In this document: positions 1 through 6,420 of the stretch, piece after piece
Numbering within the stretch: the first letter of the stretch is position 1
Layout of the letters: each line of letters opens with the position of its first letter
Assembly (NCBI GenBank): GCA_031254455.1
Contig: JAIRUI010000108.1
Span: 1 to 15,250, forward strand
DNA from: Chitinispirillales bacterium
GTDB lineage: Bacteria; Fibrobacterota; Chitinivibrionia; Chitinivibrionales; Chitinivibrionaceae
Length of the DNA stretch: 15,250 nt
Reading direction: 5' to 3'
Program-made: the position numbers and the translations under genes
Notes under the pieces: model-generated
The model's input: the letters and a program-made list of their open reading frames with translations, nothing else
Told to the model about the DNA's origin: nothing
Databases searched by the model: none

Positions 1-64
1 TCTTTAGAATCTCCCTAAATTTATGCTCTGAAATTCTTGAACGAATTATATATTTGTTTTCCAT
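1..64 (-). CDS. IS1595-family transposase, N-terminal fragment (runs off window)
   Basis: Reading the minus strand, an ATG at 64-62 opens 21 codons to the window edge, beginning MENKYIIRSRISEHKF. A strong ribosome binding site (AGGAGGGA, 74-67) precedes it. The Asn-Lys-Tyr, Arg-Ser-(K/R)-Ile-Ser-Glu and Lys-Phe-Arg-Glu pattern is what I remember from the start of IS1595/ISXO2-type transposases, just before their helix-turn-helix. The DDE catalytic domain lies outside the window, so completeness cannot be judged. The element's terminal repeat should lie between here and about 200. The segment around 97-117 is a possible end, but I cannot prove it. The family call is from memory of short N-terminal motifs and is moderately sure; that this is a real gene start is surer. 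Confidence 0.55.
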   Translation of the reverse strand, partial: MENKYIIRSRISEHKFREILK

Positions 65-290
65 TGTCCCTCCTAGTATTACAACAAAATAATTTTTGTT
101 TAACTAGGATTGAACCAAAATAATATATCTCAAAAACAAAAAATTCTCAGATCTGTAAAATATAAATTTTTATGATAATTTAATGAAAAGTTATCAAGTC
201 AAATTCATAACATTCTGGAAAATAAAAAATTATATGCAATTTTTCATTTAATGATAAAAGCAAATTTTTCATTTTAAAAAACAAAAATAG

Positions 291-331
291 GTTTTTTTTT
301 GTTTTTTCAGGTTTTTTCAGGTTTTTTCAGG
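291..331 (+). promoter_or_regulatory. 10-bp direct repeats, candidate MraZ-box operator
   Basis: Three perfect tandem copies of GTTTTTTCAG occupy 301-330. A degenerate copy (G followed by nine T) at 291-300 is preceded by AG and so keeps the same phase. The next base, G331, completes a further AGG core, so AGG recurs every 10 bases. Known MraZ proteins bind direct repeats of a short G-containing word at 10-bp spacing upstream of their own gene. This array lies 72 bases before a MraZ-like gene and ends about 30 bases before a TATAAT box. The core here (CAGG) is not the enterobacterial TGGG word, so recognition by the neighbouring protein is inference. Confidence 0.55.
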
Positions 332-338
332 AAAAATA

Positions 339-367
339 ATGTATATTATATTATGAGACAATATAAT
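339..367 (+). promoter_or_regulatory. Candidate sigma70-type promoter for the mraZ-like/murC/fts operon
   Basis: TATAAT at 362-367 matches the -10 consensus exactly. The position expected for a -35 box (about 339-344) reads ATGTAT and is poor. A weak -35 next to the iteron block would suit a promoter controlled by a bound regulator. Initiation near 374 would leave a leader of about 30 bases before the GTG at 403. In such AT-rich DNA a TATAAT can occur by chance. Confidence 0.35.
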
Positions 368-402
368 CGTATATTGCTTGACTATAAAAATGTGAGGATT
401 TT

Positions 403-852
403 GTGGTTGACTTTGTTGTTGACATTGATTTTGGATATTATAGTTCAGATGTAGTAATAAACAGAGGACGGTTCTCTCTGCCGACAATGTTTCGTTCGGC
501 AACCGACAGAGAACAAGATTTTGTAATTTTTTGCGACAAAGCAAACGGCACACTCAGAATTACAACTGCAAAATTGTTTGATATTTACAGAAAAAACGAA
601 ATGAAAACATCGACGAGAAGTTCGTTTAACCCTCATAAATACGAACCAAAGGGCGATCCGCAATGGCGTGGTAATTTCTCGGCGGTTCAAATGGCTTTTT
701 TGGGAAATCCGGAAAAAGTGATATTCACCGGAATGGATTGGTTTATTGAGGTAAAAAATCCGAATACCAGTTCCGACAACAAGGACGAAATCAAAGAAAA
801 TATAGAAAAAGCCGATGAAATGATGTATAAACATTTTCCAAAGAAATTATAA
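403..852 (+). CDS. Divergent MraZ-like transcriptional regulator
   Basis: A 149-residue protein, the usual MraZ length. MraZ is a two-repeat SpoVT/AbrB-type DNA-binding protein at the head of dcw clusters. The first repeat is recognisable: G11-Y-Y, then N20-RGRFSLP-x-x-FR31 in place of the family's D-x-K-G-R-(I/L)-x-(I/L)-P-x-x-F-R, followed by a FVIF...GTLRI strand pattern (40-53). The second repeat (about 86-118) keeps the ending VIFTGMDWFIEV, like the family's V-x-x-V-G-M-x-x-x-x-E-I-W, but has lost the D-x-x-G-R-x-x-x-P loop. The C-terminal 30 residues are charged. The GTG start is chosen because GAGG lies 5 bases upstream. Ten-bp iterons lie just upstream and murC begins 16 bases downstream, which supports a dcw regulator. 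An unrelated AbrB-fold protein is the alternative. Confidence 0.6.
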   Translation: MVDFVVDIDFGYYSSDVVINRGRFSLPTMFRSATDREQDFVIFCDKANGTLRITTAKLFDIYRKNEMKTSTRSSFNPHKYEPKGDPQWRGNFSAVQMAFLGNPEKVIFTGMDWFIEVKNPNTSSDNKDEIKENIEKADEMMYKHFPKKL

Positions 853-868
853 GGACGAAAAACAAAAA

Positions 869-2248
869 ATGATAAATGCAAAGAAGATACATTTTTTAGG
901 AATTGCGGGAAGCGGATGTTCCAATATGGCTATGTGGCTGAAAATGCGAGGATTTGATGTCTCTGGAAGTGATATTTCTCAATCTGATACGATACAAAAC
1001 TTGCAAAAAATGGGAATTCCGGTTCAAATCGGACACGATCCGCAAGAAAATATGATTGGAAACAGTGATTTAGTCGTCTTCAGTTCGGCAATAAAAGAAA
1101 ACAATCAGGAATTAATTTTTGCAAAAAACACCCAAAAAACCGTAATCAAACGAGCGAAAATGTTGGCAATGATGACAGAAGAGGCAGAAAATTCCATCGC
1201 TGTTTCCGGATGTGCAGGGAAAACAAGCACAACCGGATTTTTATCTTCTGTCTTTTGCGCGGCAAAAAAAGATCCGTCAGTGATTTTAGGCGGAGTTTTC
1301 GCCGGAAAAGAAAATGGAATGCGTGTCGGAAACGATAAATATTTTCTGGTTGAGGCTGACGAATATGACAGAAGTTTTTTAGAAATGAAAAACATTAAAC
1401 TTGCTATTTGTACCGGATTAGAGGCGGAACATCTTGACACTTACGGCTCTTTCAACGGGGTGAAAGACGGATTTGTGAAATTTTTCACGGACAGTATGCG
1501 TAAGGATGACGCGATAGCGCTTGTCTATACCGGCTCACAGGGAGTAAGGGATATTTATTCGAGAATAAAATGCAGAAAAATTTCTTATGGATTCGATTTT
1601 GACAATGACTATAGAGCGATTGACGACGAGTATAAAAACGGAGTTTTAAGTTTTTGTGTAATGAAAAACAGAAAAAATCTCGGAAAAATCTCGCTAAAAC
1701 TAATAGGTAAACATAACGCTTTAAACGCTTTGGCGGCAATCGCAGCAGGAATGGAAACGGGAATTCCTTTTGAAGAAGCGGTAAAAGGCGTGGAAAATTT
1801 TGATGGAATAAAAAAAAGAATGGAAAAAATCACAGAAATCGGCGGCATTAAAATCTATTCCGATTACGCGCATCATCCAAGCAAAATTTCTGCGACGCTT
1901 TCTGCGTTTAGGCAAACAAATCCAAAACGTATTATAACGATTTTTCAACCGCATACATATACCAGAGTCCGTGATTTTGCTCAAGATTTTGCAAATTCGC
2001 TTGAAAAAGACAGTGACTTTATCTTTTTAACGAAAATTTACGGCGCACGGGAAAATGAAATAGACGGGATAAGCGAAAAAAGTATTGCTAAATATTTTGA
2101 AAAAGAAAATTATAAAATTGTTGCAAAACAGGATATTGCAAAAGAATACCGGAAAATCGCAAAAAGCGGCGACATTGTTATATTTATGAGCGCTGGCGAT
2201 CTTGATTTGGAAATTGAAAATTTTATTAAGGAATTCGATAATGGCTAA
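869..2248 (+). CDS. murC: UDP-N-acetylmuramate--L-alanine ligase
   Basis: Cytoplasmic ATP-dependent ligase that adds L-alanine to UDP-MurNAc, the first amino-acid step of peptidoglycan precursor synthesis. The 459 residues match the family length and three-domain order: a Rossmann-like N-terminus (IHFLGIAGSGCS, 7-18), an ATP-binding centre (P-loop SGCAGKTSTT, 113-122; ADEYDRSFL, 163-171; EAEHLDTYG, 185-193) and a C-terminal domain (SDYAHHPSK near 331-339, FQPHTYTR, IYGAREN). Two motifs differ from the usual enzyme. The common G-T-H-G-K-T-T P-loop has Cys-Ala before GKT, and the Asn usually found in T-N-I-E-x-D-H is Gly183. The Lys of GKT and the HHP motif are intact, so it is probably active. 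An AAGGA sits 13 bases upstream. The last 8 bases overlap ftsQ. Confidence 0.93.
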   Translation: MINAKKIHFLGIAGSGCSNMAMWLKMRGFDVSGSDISQSDTIQNLQKMGIPVQIGHDPQENMIGNSDLVVFSSAIKENNQELIFAKNTQKTVIKRAKMLAMMTEEAENSIAVSGCAGKTSTTGFLSSVFCAAKKDPSVILGGVFAGKENGMRVGNDKYFLVEADEYDRSFLEMKNIKLAICTGLEAEHLDTYGSFNGVKDGFVKFFTDSMRKDDAIALVYTGSQGVRDIYSRIKCRKISYGFDFDNDYRAIDDEYKNGVLSFCVMKNRKNLGKISLKLIGKHNALNALAAIAAGMETGIPFEEAVKGVENFDGIKKRMEKITEIGGIKIYSDYAHHPSKISATLSAFRQTNPKRIITIFQPHTYTRVRDFAQDFANSLEKDSDFIFLTKIYGARENEIDGISEKSIAKYFEKENYKIVAKQDIAKEYRKIAKSGDIVIFMSAGDLDLEIENFIKEFDNG

Positions 2249-3035
2249 AAAGATAATCGGACCTAAAACCCAAAAAATGATAATAGAACAAAAGAGGGAA
2301 AAAAGTAAAATTATAAATAAATTTCTTTTCTATATTTGCATCGTAATGGGTATTAGCGCCGTTTTTTTGCAAATTTATCCCAAAATCTGCAAAAAAACAA
2401 AATCTTTTGTGACTATATATAATTATACCGTTAAAGGAATGGAAAATATGGACTCCGTTGAAATTATAAATTGTATAGAACTTGACGAAAATTCAAATTT
2501 CTTCAATATTCATACAGATTCAATCACACGTAAAATAGAAAGAATTAAATGCGTTGAAAAGGCAAAAGTCAGTGTGAATCCATTTTCAAATTCATTAGAC
2601 ATAAAAATAATACAAAGAGTGCCCAGTTTCATTGTCAATATAGAAAATGAATTGTATTGGGCTGACAAGAACGGATTTTTATGGAAAAATCCTAAACTTC
2701 ACAAAACCGACGGTTATTGTTTGATAGTAGGATTAGAATCTCATAAAGACGAAATAGGAAATAAAATTACAAAAAATGATATGGAAAGATTACAGAAAAC
2801 ATATTCCCGTATTAAAGGAAAAGCAAATTCAAATAATATAAAAGCTATTTCATTCAAAGAAAACGACATTATAGAATTTGCGGCAAGCAATATTTCCGTA
2901 CCTATCGTCCGCCTTAACGCGACATTACGCTACGGAATGGACGAAATAATAAAATTTGAGGATATTCTGAGAAAAAACGGAAGACCTCCCGTCAAATATT
3001 TTGATATTTATGAGAATGCTATATTCGCGAAATAA
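2241..3035 (+). CDS. ftsQ: Cell division protein FtsQ
   Basis: Bitopic inner-membrane divisome protein that links FtsB/FtsL and the septal synthase FtsW/FtsI in the periplasm. The 264-residue product has a basic cytoplasmic N-terminus (1-25), one membrane segment (about 26-46) and a POTRA-like periplasmic domain (about 58-128, VKGMENMDSVEIINC to IIQRVPSFIV). A FtsQ-type beta region follows (YWADKNGFLW near 141-150). Overall identity to textbook FtsQ is low, as is normal for the family, and position between murC and ftsA supports the call. The ATG at 2241 is preferred over an in-frame ATG at 2202 because AAGGA (2228-2232) lies 8 bases before it. It overlaps the murC end by 8 bases, which suggests translational coupling. 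No murB or ddl lies between murC and ftsQ. Confidence 0.85.
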   Translation: MAKKIIGPKTQKMIIEQKREKSKIINKFLFYICIVMGISAVFLQIYPKICKKTKSFVTIYNYTVKGMENMDSVEIINCIELDENSNFFNIHTDSITRKIERIKCVEKAKVSVNPFSNSLDIKIIQRVPSFIVNIENELYWADKNGFLWKNPKLHKTDGYCLIVGLESHKDEIGNKITKNDMERLQKTYSRIKGKANSNNIKAISFKENDIIEFAASNISVPIVRLNATLRYGMDEIIKFEDILRKNGRPPVKYFDIYENAIFAK

Positions 3036-3047
3036 ATAGGAGGAATT

Positions 3048-4391
3048 ATGGATAGATATATAGTCGCTATAGACATAGGTTCGGAAACCGTTAAAACCGC
3101 TATCGCAAACAAAGATGACGACGGTATTCTACATATATTAGGATATGCTGTCGCACCAACCGAAGGATTTGAATACGGAAACGTCAAAAATATGGACAAA
3201 CTAAAAAACAGTATAATGACGTCCGTAGACGAAGCGCAGCAAAAATGGGGAGAATTCATAGATACTTCCGTTATGCCTATTTATTATTCGATTTCAGGAA
3301 ACAAAATTACCGATAGAAATATAGAAAGCGATAGTTGGCCCATTAAAAATGTAGATTCCAATACAGGTAGAGGAAGCGTTTCTTCCGAAGATATAGAATG
3401 GCATAAGAGACATCTTGAAACAAGTATAATACCGCGAGGACAAAAGATGATATCTATGATTCTGCAGTGTTTTGCAGTAGATGAAAACGTATCTATAGAA
3501 AATCCCATCGGTTTAAGCGGACAATCAATGAAGGCGGCGGGTCATATTATAATAGATTCCGAAAGTCACATAAACGATTTGGAAAACGCTATAAAAAAAT
3601 CATTTTTTGAAGATTTTGAAAGCGTTACGGATGCTGACATAAAACTGATTCCGGTTGCGTCCGGTTACGCGTCTTGCCTTGCCGTTCTCACGGAAGAACA
3701 AAAAGAAACAGGAGTCGGTCTTTTGGATATTGGAGATTCTTGCAGCGATTTATCGGTTTTCGCAAACAAATATCCGATTAAAACATACACCAACTATATC
3801 GCCGGAACTACAGTAACAAAAGATATTATGAGTCTTTTGGGAATTTGCGAAAGTGAAGTAGAAAAAATAAAAAAAGAATGCGCTTGTGCAAACCCTTCTA
3901 AAACGGGAAGTAAAGAATATGTAGAAATTATTTCTCACGACGGAGAAAAGAAAGAACTTAAATTGGAAACTTTAGCGAGTTTGGTTAACGCTCCTATAAA
4001 AGAACTATTTGAAAACATCAGAAATACGCTGGACTGTAACATCGACAACACGACTTACAGAAAAATTATTTCAAATAACGGAATAATTCTTACCGGAGGG
4101 ACGGCGAATCTACGTGAAATAGCGTCAGTTGCAATGGAAGTATTGGAAGTCCCGACCAAGATCGGAAAACCTAAAGCAAAGAAAATAAACGAATTCCCGG
4201 AAATAAACGAAGATACTTCTTTCTCGACTTTAATAGGTTTGTGCATATATGGAACTAACGATTTCACGATTGCCGGAACAATAAAAAAGAAAAAAAAATC
4301 GACAAAATTCAAGCAGAACGGCTCAAAAAACATTGCAGGTAATTTTTTTATAAATTTATGGGAAACGTTAAAAAAGATACAGATTTCATAA
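3048..4391 (+). CDS. ftsA: Cell division protein FtsA
   Basis: Actin-like ATPase that tethers FtsZ filaments to the inner membrane and recruits later divisome proteins. The 447 residues show the phosphate-1 motif (VAIDIGSETVKTAIA, 6-20), the FtsA-specific SHS2/1C domain (about 84-170, including NPIGLSGQSMKA), a phosphate-2 segment (LLDIGDSCSDLSVF, about 226-239) and an adenosine motif (ILTGGTANLREIA, about 347-359). A basic linker leads to a C-terminal amphipathic membrane-targeting helix (NFFINLWETLKKIQ). The phosphate-2 loop is unusual: families normally have D-I-G-G-G-T-T-D, and here G-G-T is D-S-C. AGGAGG (3038-3043) precedes the ATG. The gene lies 12 bases after ftsQ and 17 before ftsZ, the standard order. 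Confidence 0.95.
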   Translation: MDRYIVAIDIGSETVKTAIANKDDDGILHILGYAVAPTEGFEYGNVKNMDKLKNSIMTSVDEAQQKWGEFIDTSVMPIYYSISGNKITDRNIESDSWPIKNVDSNTGRGSVSSEDIEWHKRHLETSIIPRGQKMISMILQCFAVDENVSIENPIGLSGQSMKAAGHIIIDSESHINDLENAIKKSFFEDFESVTDADIKLIPVASGYASCLAVLTEEQKETGVGLLDIGDSCSDLSVFANKYPIKTYTNYIAGTTVTKDIMSLLGICESEVEKIKKECACANPSKTGSKEYVEIISHDGEKKELKLETLASLVNAPIKELFENIRNTLDCNIDNTTYRKIISNNGIILTGGTANLREIASVAMEVLEVPTKIGKPKAKKINEFPEINEDTSFSTLIGLCIYGTNDFTIAGTIKKKKKSTKFKQNGSKNIAGNFFINLWETLKKIQIS

Positions 4392-4408
4392 CAATAAAAG
4401 GAGGATTT

Positions 4409-5860
4409 ATGAAGATGGATTTTTCACGGATGGACATTGAGCCGACACTCAATGATGAAAAAACAAAAAACGCCGCTCCGATTGCAGCGAAAAACAATGC
4501 TTCTCAAGATGAGTGGGTTGACGAATTAGGCGATATGGATTTCGTCCCTCCTACCGTAAACACAATCGTATTTTCCGTTGGAAATGCAGGAGGTAACATT
4601 TTAAAGTATATGGGAACGAGCAATATCTGCAAAAACGTAAAATACGTCATCGCCGATACCGATTATGCCGCTCTTAAAACAAAAGAAATGCCTAACTGTA
4701 AAAGAATATTGCTTGGTGAAAAAACCTGCAAAGGTTTCGGAGCCGGAATGCATCCGGAAATAGCCAATCAAGCGGCGCTTGAAACCGAAGAAAAAATAAG
4801 GAGCGTATTCAAAGACGTAAAATTGGTATTGTTAATAGCCGGCGAAGGAGGCGGAACCGGTACCGGAGCATCCCCTGTTATCGCAAGAATTGCTAAGGAA
4901 GAAGGCGCAATAGTCATAGCGATGGTTACAAAGCCGTTTGGATTTGAAGGAAAAAAAGTTATGACCAGAGCGATTAACGGAATAAACGAATTGAAGAAAG
5001 AAGTCGATGCCATAGAAGTCATAGATAACAACAAAGTAAACGCCGTTGCGGAAGAAAATACTCCGGCAATATACAAATTCAGAAAAATCGACGAATTTCA
5101 CGGAAATATGATCGCCGGATTCATTAATGTAATAAAGGATACTTCGACGATAAACCTTGATTTTAACGATGTAAAAATGATGCTTGACGAATGCAAAGGA
5201 AACATGTTTATAGGAGTTGGCGAATCTATGTACAAAATTCCTGAAAAAAATTCGGAATGGGATTACGGCGAAAAAGCTATGATGGAAGCGGTAGAAAGAG
5301 CAATATCGTGCCCGTTAATAGACGGGGTGAATTTGTCTAACGCCAAAGGGATAATGGCTTTGTATCGCGTAGGCGAAGATATTTCTTTAGAAGTTTTGGA
5401 AAAAGCTCAAAACAGAGTTAATACCGCTACGGACGAAGAAAACGCCAACATAATCTACGGAATAAATTTCGACAAGGAAATGAACGGGAAAATAGAAGTA
5501 TTGCTTATAATAGCAGGATTAGAAGAGTATAATGCCGAAAGACACGGCGACGAAAAAATTGTAGAACACATTACGTGCAGCGGGTATGGAACCGCAATAG
5601 GAATGTTTCCTACCTTTGATAACGTCAAATCGACCGTAGATATTGAGAATGACGACAAAGGTTTTAATTCAGAACCGCAAACTCAAACAATTATCGCCGG
5701 ACAACCACAACAAACAGAAGAAACAAAACTTCAAGGTCCCGGAGGAAGAACTACCACTATTCTAGGTTTAGGAAATACTAAAAACTGTACGAAAAATCAT
5801 ATTCCGTCCATACACGGATTTGATGAAATACCACAATTTCTGCGCAAACAATGCCAATAA
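4409..5860 (+). CDS. ftsZ: Cell division protein FtsZ
   Basis: Tubulin-like GTPase that forms the cytokinetic Z-ring. From the chosen ATG it is 483 residues. It has the first nucleotide loop (GNAGGN, 58-63), the tubulin signature GGGTGTG (147-153), the T7 synergy loop NLDFNDV (249-255) with both catalytic Asp, and a C-terminal FtsA-binding peptide DEIPQFLRKQ at the extreme end. The linker before that peptide is short (about 45 residues). The extension before the GTPase core is long (about 48 residues, charged and low-complexity), whereas many FtsZ have about 10. The residue before GGGTGTG is Glu rather than the usual Met. The ATG at 4409 is chosen over one at 4358 inside ftsA because AAAGGAGG (4397-4404) stands 4 bases before it. 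A strong hairpin begins right after its stop codon. Confidence 0.97.
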   Translation: MKMDFSRMDIEPTLNDEKTKNAAPIAAKNNASQDEWVDELGDMDFVPPTVNTIVFSVGNAGGNILKYMGTSNICKNVKYVIADTDYAALKTKEMPNCKRILLGEKTCKGFGAGMHPEIANQAALETEEKIRSVFKDVKLVLLIAGEGGGTGTGASPVIARIAKEEGAIVIAMVTKPFGFEGKKVMTRAINGINELKKEVDAIEVIDNNKVNAVAEENTPAIYKFRKIDEFHGNMIAGFINVIKDTSTINLDFNDVKMMLDECKGNMFIGVGESMYKIPEKNSEWDYGEKAMMEAVERAISCPLIDGVNLSNAKGIMALYRVGEDISLEVLEKAQNRVNTATDEENANIIYGINFDKEMNGKIEVLLIIAGLEEYNAERHGDEKIVEHITCSGYGTAIGMFPTFDNVKSTVDIENDDKGFNSEPQTQTIIAGQPQQTEETKLQGPGGRTTTILGLGNTKNCTKNHIPSIHGFDEIPQFLRKQCQ

Positions 5861-5862
5861 CA

Positions 5863-5902
5863 TAATTTGAAATGCGGAAATTACTTTCCGCATTTCAAAT
5901 TA
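5863..5902 (+). other. 18-bp perfect stem-loop between ftsZ and ruvC
   Basis: Arms 5863-5880 and 5885-5902 are exact reverse complements with a TTAC loop. The structure starts 2 bases after the ftsZ stop codon and ends just before the ruvC ribosome binding site (AGAGGA, 5905-5910). No T-run follows on the plus strand, so it is not a standard intrinsic terminator. Plausible roles are protecting the 3' end of the ftsZ message, a processing site, or limiting ruvC/uvrC expression relative to ftsZ. These roles are inference; the pairing is seen directly. Confidence 0.8.
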
Positions 5903-5914
5903 AAAGAGGAAATA

Positions 5915-6403
5915 GTGAGAATTCTCGGAATAGACCCTGGATCAATAGCGACCGGATTTGGAGTGATAGACATAGTTTCATCAAAAATCCGTCCGGTCGA
6001 ATACGGAGTTATTACTCTTAATAGGAAAGAAATTCTTCCTATTCGTTTGTGTGTAATTTTTGACGAAATAAAAAACGTTATAAGTAAAAATAAGCCGGAT
6101 TTAATTTGTGTGGAAACGCCGTTTTTCGGGAAAAACGCAAATTCTGCATTTGTTTTGGGACAGGCAAGGGGAGTTATTATGCTGTCCGTCGGGCAAAGCG
6201 ACATAAAATTTTGCGAATATTCTCCTACCGAGATAAAAAAAGCTGTAACGGGAAACGGGCTTGCAACAAAAGAACAAGTGGAATATATGGTAAAAACGAT
6301 TACCGGAATTTGTGAAGAAAAGATAAAAAGCGACGCTTATGACGCTATTGCATGCGCCATTTGCGGATATAACAATTATTCGTTTACTTCTTACGGTTTT
6401 TAA
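5915..6403 (+). CDS. ruvC: Crossover junction endodeoxyribonuclease RuvC
   Basis: Holliday-junction resolvase that acts with RuvAB in recombinational repair. From the GTG at 5915 the product is 162 residues, the family's normal length, and starts MRILGIDPG as RuvC proteins do. The four acidic catalytic residues are present at the expected places: D7 (IDPG), E67 (CVETPFFGKNANSA), D140 and D143 (SDAYDAIACA). The LGQARG motif (81-86) is also conserved. The GTG has AGAGGA 4 bases upstream. A TTG at 5867 is in frame, but it would add 16 residues not seen in the family and would lie inside the hairpin, so it is rejected. It is followed 17 bases later by uvrC, which suggests a shared repair transcript attached to the division operon. 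Confidence 0.95.
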   Translation: MRILGIDPGSIATGFGVIDIVSSKIRPVEYGVITLNRKEILPIRLCVIFDEIKNVISKNKPDLICVETPFFGKNANSAFVLGQARGVIMLSVGQSDIKFCEYSPTEIKKAVTGNGLATKEQVEYMVKTITGICEEKIKSDAYDAIACAICGYNNYSFTSYGF

Positions 6404-6420
6404 CAAAAACAAAAAAACAT

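Larger units (their letters stand above)
65..402. other. AT-rich spacer between transposase and MraZ-like gene
   Basis: This 338-base stretch holds no convincing gene. Next to the transposase it carries that gene's ribosome binding site. Positions 81-290 are AT-rich with only short imperfect repeats, for example two copies of a GCAA(A)TTTTTCATTTA-like word at about 237-250 and 260-276. From 291 it holds the 10-bp iterons, then a TATAAT box (362-367) and the GAGG ribosome binding site (394-397) of the next gene. A terminal inverted repeat of the flanking insertion sequence may be hidden at its left end. Confidence 0.7.

Noticed and set aside
291..331. Possible CRISPR-like array
   Set aside because: The units are only 10 bases, abut one another without spacers and have no cas genes nearby. 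An operator-type iteron array fits better.
2202..2240. Upstream in-frame start for ftsQ inside murC
   Set aside because: The ATG at 2241 has AAGGA at proper spacing and gives a typical overlap of 8 bases. The earlier start would overlap murC by 47 bases without a site.
4358..4408. Upstream in-frame start for ftsZ inside ftsA
   Set aside because: The ATG at 4409 is preceded by AAAGGAGG, and the earlier ATG has no such site.
5867..5914. Upstream TTG start for ruvC adding 16 residues
   Set aside because: The extension is not found in RuvC, the TTG lies inside the hairpin, and the GTG at 5915 has a good ribosome binding site and gives the family N-terminus MRILGIDPG.
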